Below, piece by piece: positions 7,350 through 14,796 of a DNA stretch of 37,168 nt (positions are counted from its first letter, which is position 1; the number at the start of each line of letters is the position of its first letter). The notes under the pieces are model-generated. The model was not told where the DNA came from. It saw only the letters and a program-made list of their open reading frames with translations, and did not search any database. The position numbers and the translations under genes are program-made. Location of the stretch: positions 1 to 37,168 of the forward strand of contig JACRCP010000343.1 of NCBI GenBank assembly GCA_016218965.1, written 5' to 3'. The stretch comes from Deltaproteobacteria bacterium (GTDB lineage Bacteria; Myxococcota; SpSt-1050; JACRCP01).

Positions 7350-10300
7350 ATGAGCCGTAGTGCATACGCAATCGTGCCGGCAGTCGTCCTGCTGTCTTTC
7401 GGCGCGGCGCTCGCGGCCGCGTCATGCGCGGGGCTGGTGACGCTTGATGACGGGCGGCCCGTGGCGGAGGCGGGCCCGGACCAGACGGTGGCCGTGGGGG
7501 CGACCGTGACGCTCGACGGGACCAAAAGCTCCGGCGCTTCGGGGGGCATCGAGTTCAAGTGGGAGTTCGTCCACCACCCCGGCAGGTCCGCGCCGGGGAT
7601 GACCGACGCCAAAAGCTCCAAACCCGGTTTCAAGGCCAAAGACCCGGGAGTCTATGTCATCAGGCTCACCGTGGCCGACGCGTCGGGACTTTCGTCACTC
7701 GACTACGCCACAGTCCAGGCCGTCCGCCCGCAGCCACCCACAGACGGCGGCACGCCGGATACCCCGGTACAGTCTGACGGCGGCGACACGCCGGCCGACA
7801 CGGGGCCCGACACCGAACCGCTCGACGGGGGCGACGGAGGCCCCGACGCCGCGGATGCCGGCGGGTGCAAGTCGCACGACGATTGCGAAGAGGGCTACGC
7901 GTGCAACGTTTCGACCGGCGTGTGCTTTGCCGCAGGCGCGATCATCGCCGACCCGCCGGTTGTGGACTTCGCGTCGGTCCGCCCCGGCGACGAGGCCCAA
8001 AGGACCGTGGCGTTCATCAATGCCGGCAAGGCGTCGCTCTGGGTGAGCAACATCTTGTTGGAGCCGGGGTCGAATCCCGACCCGCTCAGGCCGCGGTTCC
8101 GCGCTATCCCCGCGCGCCTCCCGCCGTTCGAGCTTTCGGAGCTCGAGACGGTCCCCGTCGAGGTGTTCTACCGCCAGGACGACGGCCGCAGCGACCAGGG
8201 CGGACTTGTGGCCGAGAGCAACGACCCCAGGAACCGGTCGTACCGTGTGGCGCTCTCAAGCAGCTATCCGGCCGAGCCGGACTTCGCCATCCTCGACACT
8301 GCGACGTGGCCGCCGGGCACGCTCTACCCCGCCCCCGGCTCGACCGACGCCATCGAATACGGGTTTGGCGACATCGGCGTGGGCGACGCGCGCTTTGCCT
8401 CACTCGTGGTGACCAACGCGGCCAACGGCAACTCGGTGCTGTCAATCGATTCCGCCGCGGCGTCGCAGAAATCGGCCAATTCGTTCGACGTCTCGTGGAG
8501 GACGTTTGGCGACCCGTCGCACGTGCTCCCGTACCCGGTGCTTTTGTGGAGCGGGGAGTCCGTCGAGATGCGCATCGGCTACTCCCCGCAGGCCGAGGCC
8601 GACCCCGATCTGACCGAGGTCGCGATCGCCACCAACGACCCCGACGTCAACAATGACGGCGCTCCCGGGGACGAGACGCTCGTCGTGTCGCTTACGGGCC
8701 GCGCCGTCCCTGCCGCCCGGGGTTTCTCGGTCGACCGCGCGTCGGTCTCGTTTGGCGAGGTCCGCCTCACGACCGTGGCGGCGGAAACCCTTAAGGCCTG
8801 CAACAACGGAGCGGTCCCGCTGGAGATCCTTCCGACCTCCGGCCTCGCCGATCCGTTGGGGGCTTTCGCGACGACACCTGCCTCGGCGGCCGGGACGCTG
8901 GCCGCCGCCGAGTGCGCCGAAATATCGGTTTCGTTTTCCCCGGGGACCGAGGGGACGGCCCAGAACGCCCTGTTCATGGACACGACCGACGCCGCCGCGG
9001 CGCACGTCACGGTCCCGCTCTACGGTGTGGGCGTCGACCCGACAATCACCGCGACGCCCGACAAGGTCGCCTTCGGGAACGTGAGCCCGGCCACGGCCGC
9101 GACACCCGTCACCGTGAAGCTCAAGAACGCGGGATCCGGGTCGCTGGAGGTCACCTCGATCGCCCTTTCGGCCGGGACGAGCCAGGACTACACAATCGAA
9201 GACGTCCCCCCGCTCCCCCTTGTGCTGCGCGGCTCAAAGGCCGAAGCGTCGTTTTCAGTGCATTTCACGCCCTCGGTGCGCGGGGTCATCAGGGGCGCGG
9301 TCGAGATCGGTTCGGGCGACGTGAAGAACCCCGTGCTCGAAATTCCTCTTTCGGGCACGGGGAGCGACTGTCCGGCCGGGCTTGGCGACTGCGACGGCGA
9401 CCCCGCACACGACTGCGAGACGAACCTCGCGACAAGCCTCGACCACTGCGGCGACTGCGAAACCTCGTGCGCGGCCCCGAACGCGACGCCGGCGTGCGGC
9501 GCGGCAGGGTGCGTCATTTCCTCGTGCGACGAGGGATTCAAGAACTGCAACGGCGTCTTCGGCGACGGCTGCGAGGCCGGCGTCGAAGACGACCCGCAGA
9601 ACTGCGGCTACTGCGGGAACAAGTGCTCGTACCCCAACGGCGTGATGACCTGCGACGCGTCCTCGTGCGTGTTCGACCACTGCAACCCCGGATGGTTGAA
9701 TTGCGACGGCAGCGATTCGAACGGATGTGAAACCAACTCGCAGGCGGACCCGAAGCACTGCGGCGACTGCCCGGTCGAATGTACCGTGGCGCACGGCAAG
9801 CCGCGCTGCACCGGCGGCGCCTGCGGCGTCCTCTCGTGCGACCCCGGCTGGGACGACTGCGCGGGGGGCTATGGCGACGGCTGCGAGACGAACACCGACA
9901 CGAACCCGGCGCGGTGCGGGTCGTGCGCAAAGGCCTGCTCGGTCGCCAACGGCACGGCCGGATGCGTCGGCGGGAGTTGCACGGTGGCCTACTGCAACCT
10001 CGGGCGGGGCGACTGCGCCGGCGGCTACGCCGACGGCTGCGAAACCGACACCGCCCAAAACATTGATCACTGCGGGAAGTGCAACAACCCGTGCACCGTC
10101 GCGAATGGAACCGCCGGGTGCGCGGCGAACACGTGCGTCGTGGCGTCGTGCAATCCGGGCTTTGGCGACTGCACGGGCGGCTATGCCGACGGCTGCGAAA
10201 CCGACACGAACTCGTCCGGCCAGCACTGCGGGGGATGCGGAAACGACTGCACTCTTGTTTTCCCGCACGCCTCGGGCGCATGCCAGGGCGGCGGCTGCGT

Positions 10301-11783
10301 GATGGGCGCGTGCGAGGCTGACTACTGGAACGCAAACGGGAGCAACTCCGACGGGTGCGAGTACGAGTGTGAATATGTTTCCGGGGCCGACGACCCCGAC
10401 GGCGCGTTTACCGACACGAACTGCGACGGGATCGACGGCGATGCCGCCCATGCCATCTTCGTCGCGCCCGACGGCGACGACAACAACACCGGGACGATTG
10501 CCGCGCCGGTCAAGACCATTGCCAAGGGTATCGAGCTTGCCGCCGCGCAGGACCCGCGCTGGGCCGTGTACGTGTCGGCCGGCGCCTACGCCGAGGGCGT
10601 GACGATGGTGTCGGGCGTAAGCCTTTTCGGCGGGTACTCGCGCGCCGACGGATGGAAACGGTCGGCGACCAATTTCACGCAGATCGTCGGCGGGACGACG
10701 GCGGTTCAGGCGACGCTTCTTTTCGCGCCGACAATTCTCGACCAGCTGATGATTTCGTCGACCAACGCGTCGGCCGGCGCGAACTCGATTGGAATCTACG
10801 TCAACGCCGCCGCGGCGAACCTCACCATCAACGCTTGCAACATCTCGGCCGGAAAGGGCGGGAGCGGCGCCGACGGAAGCAACGGTGCGGCGGCGGCCGA
10901 CACCGCGACCGGCGGCTCAAACGGAACGAACGGCAACTGCACCGACGACAGCAAGCCGGGGGCGGGAGGCGCGGGAGGAACGAACGCCTCGTGTCCGTCT
11001 GCCAACGGGGGCAGAGGAGGGAACGGCGGGACGCAAGCAACGAACAAAACCGGCGAAAACGGCGCGCCCGGCGCGACGGGAGCGTGTGGCGGGACCGGCG
11101 TGCACAACAGCGATTGCAACGGGGATAGCGGCGGCAACGGATGCCCCGGGAGTCCGGGCGGAGCCGGGACCGACGGCGCGGCCGGAAACGGCGCAGGCTC
11201 GGTTTCTGGCGCCAACTGGACGCCGTCAAACGGCGCGGACGGTAACGACGGAGGAGGAGGAGGAGGAGGAGGAGGAGGCGCTGGAGGATCGGGGCGAAAT
11301 CCTGATGGCACTGGGTGCTGGCCGAGCAATTCCGGCGCCGGCAATGGCGGCGGCGGCGGCGGCGGCGCCGGATGCGGGGGCAAGAAGGCCACGAAGGGCA
11401 CGGGCGGGGGCGGGTCGTTCGGCGTCTTCGTGTATGACTCCTCGCCGGTCATCAGGAATTCTTCTGTCGCGACGGCGGGTGGCGGGAATGGCGGCCGCGG
11501 CGGGACCGGCGGAAACGGCGGTCCCGGCAAGGGCGCCGGTGCGGGAGCGACGAACTGCTGTGGCGAGATCGGCTGCGGCGGGAATGGCGGCGCGGGCGCG
11601 GCGGGCGGGCGCGGGGGCCACGGCGGTGGCGGTGGCGGTGGCGTGTCGTACGGCGTCTACAAGGCCGGGGCGTCGAGCCCGACGCTTTCAGGCATCACCT
11701 ACTCAATCGGCGGCGGCGGTAGCGGCGGAACGAGCGCCGGAAACCCCGGGGCTACCGGCGCCGCGGGCGAGTCCGGTCCGTAG
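7350..11783 (+). CDS. giant secreted multidomain protein: PKD-like, HYDIN-like, DGCET repeats, DUF1565-like, glycine-rich tail
   Basis: 1477 residues, probably exported and possibly lipid-anchored (signal of about 26 residues ending in AAASC, an imperfect lipobox). The order is: PKD-like beta-sandwich (40-125, EAGPDQTV start); Asp/Gly/Pro linker (128-172); a six-cysteine-like module (173-193); three or more choice-of-anchor-D/HYDIN-like units (about 200-670, with FGNVSP and NAGSGSLEV motifs); about seven DGCETN/DGCETD cysteine-rich repeats (673-1010); a DUF1565-like segment (1034-1090, FVAPDGDDNNTG); a beta-helix-like stretch; and a glycine-rich tail (about 1165-1477). Such architecture suggests an adhesin or surface coat protein; function unknown. 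The ATG lies at the predicted transcription start and has no Shine-Dalgarno. Its stop is 9 bases from that of the convergent Smr gene. Confidence 0.88.
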   Translation: MSRSAYAIVPAVVLLSFGAALAAASCAGLVTLDDGRPVAEAGPDQTVAVGATVTLDGTKSSGASGGIEFKWEFVHHPGRSAPGMTDAKSSKPGFKAKDPGVYVIRLTVADASGLSSLDYATVQAVRPQPPTDGGTPDTPVQSDGGDTPADTGPDTEPLDGGDGGPDAADAGGCKSHDDCEEGYACNVSTGVCFAAGAIIADPPVVDFASVRPGDEAQRTVAFINAGKASLWVSNILLEPGSNPDPLRPRFRAIPARLPPFELSELETVPVEVFYRQDDGRSDQGGLVAESNDPRNRSYRVALSSSYPAEPDFAILDTATWPPGTLYPAPGSTDAIEYGFGDIGVGDARFASLVVTNAANGNSVLSIDSAAASQKSANSFDVSWRTFGDPSHVLPYPVLLWSGESVEMRIGYSPQAEADPDLTEVAIATNDPDVNNDGAPGDETLVVSLTGRAVPAARGFSVDRASVSFGEVRLTTVAAETLKACNNGAVPLEILPTSGLADPLGAFATTPASAAGTLAAAECAEISVSFSPGTEGTAQNALFMDTTDAAAAHVTVPLYGVGVDPTITATPDKVAFGNVSPATAATPVTVKLKNAGSGSLEVTSIALSAGTSQDYTIEDVPPLPLVLRGSKAEASFSVHFTPSVRGVIRGAVEIGSGDVKNPVLEIPLSGTGSDCPAGLGDCDGDPAHDCETNLATSLDHCGDCETSCAAPNATPACGAAGCVISSCDEGFKNCNGVFGDGCEAGVEDDPQNCGYCGNKCSYPNGVMTCDASSCVFDHCNPGWLNCDGSDSNGCETNSQADPKHCGDCPVECTVAHGKPRCTGGACGVLSCDPGWDDCAGGYGDGCETNTDTNPARCGSCAKACSVANGTAGCVGGSCTVAYCNLGRGDCAGGYADGCETDTAQNIDHCGKCNNPCTVANGTAGCAANTCVVASCNPGFGDCTGGYADGCETDTNSSGQHCGGCGNDCTLVFPHASGACQGGGCVMGACEADYWNANGSNSDGCEYECEYVSGADDPDGAFTDTNCDGIDGDAAHAIFVAPDGDDNNTGTIAAPVKTIAKGIELAAAQDPRWAVYVSAGAYAEGVTMVSGVSLFGGYSRADGWKRSATNFTQIVGGTTAVQATLLFAPTILDQLMISSTNASAGANSIGIYVNAAAANLTINACNISAGKGGSGADGSNGAAAADTATGGSNGTNGNCTDDSKPGAGGAGGTNASCPSANGGRGGNGGTQATNKTGENGAPGATGACGGTGVHNSDCNGDSGGNGCPGSPGGAGTDGAAGNGAGSVSGANWTPSNGADGNDGGGGGGGGGGAGGSGRNPDGTGCWPSNSGAGNGGGGGGGAGCGGKKATKGTGGGGSFGVFVYDSSPVIRNSSVATAGGGNGGRGGTGGNGGPGKGAGAGATNCCGEIGCGGNGGAGAAGGRGGHGGGGGGGVSYGVYKAGASSPTLSGITYSIGGGGSGGTSAGNPGATGAAGESGP
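11250..11276 (+). repeat. (GGA)9 glycine-codon tract
   Basis: Nine uninterrupted GGA codons in the reading frame of the giant secreted protein. Other glycines in this gene mostly use GGC, so the uniform tract looks like slippage expansion. A shorter GGC run lies at about 11345-11368. Length changes of one unit would stay in frame. Confidence 0.9.
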
Positions 11784-11792
11784 AACTCGCCT

Positions 11793-12485
11793 CTACTTGC
11801 GCAGCAGCACATACACCGCCCCGGCCCCCCCGTCAGCCGGAGGGGCGGAGGTGAACGCAAGGACCTGCGAACCGATCCACCCGCACGACAGCCACGCCTT
11901 GAGCGCCTCTTTGAGGACCGGCGAGCGGTCCTTGCTGTGAAGGCCGCGGCCGTGGACTATTCGCACGCAGCGGAGTCCCTGGCGGCGGCTTGAGCGGATG
12001 AACTCGCGCGTGAGCGGTTTTGCCTCTTCCTTCACCCGGCCGTGAAGGTCAAGGTTCGCCTCGACGGTGTACTCGCCCTTCCGGAGCTTTTTGATGATCC
12101 GGGGGTCAAGGTCATGAACCCATCCCTCGATGTATTCGTCCGATTCTGAAAAATCAAACGGGCACTCCCCGGCGACGAGCGCGTCGAGGTGCGCGAGGAC
12201 CTCGTCGTCTTCGGTCGCGAACGCCCGGGGTTGCGCAGGGCGCGAGGGCGGGAGCGGCACGGGGTCCATGGGCTTTGCGTCCGCCACCTCCGCCGCGAAC
12301 ATCTCCTCGTCGCTCATCTCCCGATGCGAGGCCGGATTGGCGGGCTGCGGGGTTGACAGCACCGCCTTCGTCGATGGTTGGGACTTCTTCATCTCCCTTG
12401 CAAGGTCCCGAAGCTCCGCGAACGCCGGGTTGAACGGCGCCTCGGCCTTCTTTTTTGCCCGGTCTTTCTTTTTCCCGTTTTTCAT
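11793..12485 (-). CDS. Smr-domain (MutS2 C-terminal type) protein
   Basis: About 230 residues. A lysine-rich N-terminus (KNGKKKDRAKKK) and a charged middle precede a C-terminal Smr domain (about 145-230) with the diagnostic LDLHGR motif and the HGRGLHS motif that forms the nuclease-like core. Stand-alone Smr proteins are nicking nucleases or nucleic-acid binding proteins acting in repair or ribosome rescue; which applies here is not visible. I chose ATG 12485, although an in-frame GTG at 12494 is also possible. It is divergent from the K+ channel gene, sharing an AT-rich promoter segment. Confidence 0.85.
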   Translation of the reverse strand: MKNGKKKDRAKKKAEAPFNPAFAELRDLAREMKKSQPSTKAVLSTPQPANPASHREMSDEEMFAAEVADAKPMDPVPLPPSRPAQPRAFATEDDEVLAHLDALVAGECPFDFSESDEYIEGWVHDLDPRIIKKLRKGEYTVEANLDLHGRVKEEAKPLTREFIRSSRRQGLRCVRIVHGRGLHSKDRSPVLKEALKAWLSCGWIGSQVLAFTSAPPADGGAGAVYVLLRK

Positions 12486-12543
12486 CTCGGTCACCGGTCA
12501 TCTGTCGGCGGTCCGCCCCGCGCCCATCCTTGCGCCTATCCGC

Positions 12544-12572
12544 TTGAAAACGCCAGCGGATGATATTATACA
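12544..12572 (+). promoter_or_regulatory. candidate promoter for the K+ channel gene
   Basis: TTGAAA (12544-12549), 17 bases, TATACA (12567-12572). The predicted start near 12579 lies next to or within AAAGGAG (12575-12581), leaving about 15 bases before GTG 12594. Confidence 0.48.
12565..12570 (-). promoter_or_regulatory. perfect TATAAT -10 box facing the Smr gene
   Basis: The minus strand reads TATAAT here, overlapping the plus-strand -10 box on four bases. No good -35 box is visible 16-18 bases upstream, so activity is uncertain. Confidence 0.32.
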
Positions 12573-12593
12573 ACAAAGGAGCGCCGTGCGACC

Positions 12594-13883
12594 GTGCAGT
12601 CGGCCCGCGCAACGTATCCAGTGAGGTTTCCCGTGTCCCTTTTCGAACCCGCCCGCACCGAGTTCGGAGGCCGCACCGTTCGCGCGATCGAGCGGGCCGT
12701 CGCGCCGCTGCGAAGCATGAGGGACATGGCACGGCTGTTCTCTCGCGAGGGAGTGTTCTTCTACCTGTTCATGATGATGGTGCTCGTGGTGGCCGGCGCC
12801 GCCCTCTTCCTTGCCATCGAATCGAAGCAGCAGGAAGGCCTTTCCCTGATCGATCGGCTGGTGAAAGGCAACTACTGGTCGGTCGTGACGCTCGCCTCGG
12901 TCGGTTTCGGCGACATCACGCCGCAGACGCTTGCCGGCAGGCTCATGACAATTGTGTTCATACTCGCCTCGATAGGTGCCGTGGCGATGTTCACGGCGAC
13001 GCTCACCTCGGCACTCACCGCAAAAAAGATACGGGAGGGACGCGGATTGACCCACGCAAAGGACTACAGCGACCACCTGCTCATCCTCGGCTGGAAGAAG
13101 GACATGGCCGGCCTCCTCGAAGACGTCCTCTCGTACGGCGAGATCGACCCGCATGGCGTGGTCGTGGTCGCCGATGTGGCGGCGGAGATCGCCGAGGACC
13201 TCGGGGCGCACCCCGCGCTCGCAGGCATCCGGATCATCCGCGGCCAGCACTATTCGGAGGATTTTTTGAAACTCGTGAACCCCGCGGCGGCGGCCGCCAT
13301 CATCATCCTTGCCGACGAATCGTCGGTCTACTCGGGGGAATCCGAAATAGACTCGAAGACGGTCATGACGGCGATGGTCCTCTCCAAGTACGTTCGCACC
13401 GGGCACGTAGTGGCCGAGATCCTCGACCCGTCATTCGAGCCGTATCTGCGAAACACCAAGGTGGTCGATGAGATTGTGTTTCCCAGGCGATACGGCCGGG
13501 GCTTCCTCAGGATGTCGGCCGGAGCAACGGGGATCGTGAACGCGTTCAACGCCCTCGTCGAAGGGCGGGGCGGCGCCCGTGTGGCCACGTACCGCCTCCC
13601 GGACGAGACGGTGGGGAAGACCGTGGACGATGTCCGCGATCTTCTGGCGCGGGAGAAACCGGGCGCCCTGCTGATAGGCCTTGTTGAAAACGCCAGCAAG
13701 TACTACGAGCGCAAGACAGAAGCCATCCGCGAGGCGCAACGCACCCCCGACATGGAAAGACTCGTCGCCAACCTCCAGCAGGTCAAGATGTTCGAGAACC
13801 ACCTCCCGCGGCTCAACCCGCCCGGCTCGCACGTCATTCAGCCATACACGCTCGCGGTTGTCATCGAGCGGGGGGAGGGCTGA
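12594..13883 (+). CDS. two-TM potassium channel with RCK/TrkA-N domain
   Basis: A 429-residue inner-membrane channel. After a basic N-terminal segment, TM1 lies at about 55-75, the pore helix and filter TLASVGFGD at 100-107 (G104-F105-G106-D107), and TM2 at about 118-142. A cytoplasmic RCK Rossmann domain follows (HLLILGWKKD start, about 160-300), and then a C-terminal region that may form an RCK-C lobe. The filter has Phe where most K+ channels have Tyr; GFGD is tolerated in known K+ channels. The nucleotide loop GWKKDM departs from GxGxxG. The start is GTG 12594 behind AAAGGAG. The following cyclic-nucleotide-binding gene starts 4 bases after the stop, so the two are probably co-transcribed. 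Confidence 0.9.
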   Translation: MQSARATYPVRFPVSLFEPARTEFGGRTVRAIERAVAPLRSMRDMARLFSREGVFFYLFMMMVLVVAGAALFLAIESKQQEGLSLIDRLVKGNYWSVVTLASVGFGDITPQTLAGRLMTIVFILASIGAVAMFTATLTSALTAKKIREGRGLTHAKDYSDHLLILGWKKDMAGLLEDVLSYGEIDPHGVVVVADVAAEIAEDLGAHPALAGIRIIRGQHYSEDFLKLVNPAAAAAIIILADESSVYSGESEIDSKTVMTAMVLSKYVRTGHVVAEILDPSFEPYLRNTKVVDEIVFPRRYGRGFLRMSAGATGIVNAFNALVEGRGGARVATYRLPDETVGKTVDDVRDLLAREKPGALLIGLVENASKYYERKTEAIREAQRTPDMERLVANLQQVKMFENHLPRLNPPGSHVIQPYTLAVVIERGEG

Positions 13884-13887
13884 CACC

Positions 13888-14412
13888 GTGGAACTTACAC
13901 TCAAGGATCGCCTCCCCCGCATCGGGATATTCGCGGCGGCCGTCCGCGAGCCGGGCGCGCTCGATCTCCTGCTCGGCCTGCTCAAACCGCGCACCTTCCC
14001 CGCCAGAACCGTGGTTTTCAACGAGGGCGACGAGGGACACGAACTCTACATCCTCCACCGTGGGCGGGTCCGGATAAACAAGAAGACGCCGCACGGGGAC
14101 AACTACACGGTGATTCTGCTCGACGAGGGGCAGGACGCCTTTTTTGGCGAGGCAGGGCTTCTGGAGGCCGAAAGACGCAGCGCGACGGTGCTGGCCGAAA
14201 CAGACGTAGAGTGCTTCGTCATGAGCCGGGACGACTTTGTGCGCCTCGGAGACGAGCACACGCGCATCGGCCTGCTCATAACCCGCGCCATAGCCGTGAT
14301 CCTTTCGCAGCGCCTGCGGAAGGCGAATCGCGACCTCGTGACGCTCCTCACCGCGCTCGTCGCCGAGGTCGAAGGGGACCTCACGGGCGCACCGGGCGGC
14401 AGGGCGTCGTAG
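13888..14412 (+). CDS. cyclic nucleotide-binding domain protein
   Basis: A soluble protein of 174 residues made almost entirely of one cNMP-binding (CAP-type) fold. The hallmarks are FNEGDEGHELYILHRGRV for the beta-roll and FGEAGLLEAERRSATV for the phosphate-binding cassette, with its conserved Glu and Arg. There is no DNA-binding HTH, so it is not a CRP/FNR regulator. The start is GTG 13888, behind a GGGGGAGGG site that lies inside the end of the channel gene. Four bases separate it from the channel stop, which suggests that it gates or modulates that channel in trans; this partnership is inference. Confidence 0.87.
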   Translation: MELTLKDRLPRIGIFAAAVREPGALDLLLGLLKPRTFPARTVVFNEGDEGHELYILHRGRVRINKKTPHGDNYTVILLDEGQDAFFGEAGLLEAERRSATVLAETDVECFVMSRDDFVRLGDEHTRIGLLITRAIAVILSQRLRKANRDLVTLLTALVAEVEGDLTGAPGGRAS

Positions 14413-14796
14413 TGAGCGCGTTCGCGTCAAAAAGACGCCGATGGCGCGCCGGACAGGCAGGCCATGATCCCGGTGGGCGACCGGCCCGGCGGCGTACCGA
14501 GTGACTCGACCGAAAGAACCGGAGAAACCAAAAGAATCGCTGCAGCCGATGCGACTTTTGATCGCCTTTCGCTTTTCAGGCAACTGCCTTCTTCGCGGGA
14601 GCCGGGCGCTCCGTCACCGGCGGTTCGACGAGTTCACCGTCCTGAGCTTGCCGAAGGACAAACGCCGGCTCAGGGTCGCCCCGCGAAGCCCTCACAAGAA
14701 AGGGTCGCGCGGACCGGACCGGCAAAAGAAAGTGGGGGGCGGTCAAGCGCGAATCCGGTTGCCTGTCGTCGAGCGTCTCTGGTAAGGTGTCCCCAA
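14413..14796 (+). other. intergenic region, 384 bases, with a dispersed-repeat-like hairpin
   Basis: No gene is supported. The frame of the downstream antiporter stays open upstream to 14464, but the translation is low-complexity and unlike a transporter N-terminus. The only structured part is the hairpin element at 14624-14659. No good promoter or terminator was found. Confidence 0.6.
14624..14659. repeat. dispersed-repeat-like palindromic element
   Basis: TTCGACGAG (14624-14632) pairs imperfectly with CTTGCCGAA (14647-14655), and GTCCT (14639-14643) with AGGAC (14655-14659). The core GTCCTGAGCTTGCCGAAGGA differs by one base from a sequence I remember as a common dispersed repeat in metagenomic genomes, where translation gives RPELVEGQ; here it gives RPELAEGQ. 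Only one copy is seen in this window. Confidence 0.5.

Noticed and set aside
9255..10451. A 398-codon frame antisense to the cysteine-rich repeats, rich in Ala and Val
   Set aside because: Its periodicity is only the mirror image of the DGCET repeats; no signal or start site supports it.
14464..14796. A 111-codon N-terminal extension of the CPA1 antiporter
   Set aside because: It is low-complexity, contains the dispersed-repeat-like hairpin, and precedes a natural start at the first membrane segment.
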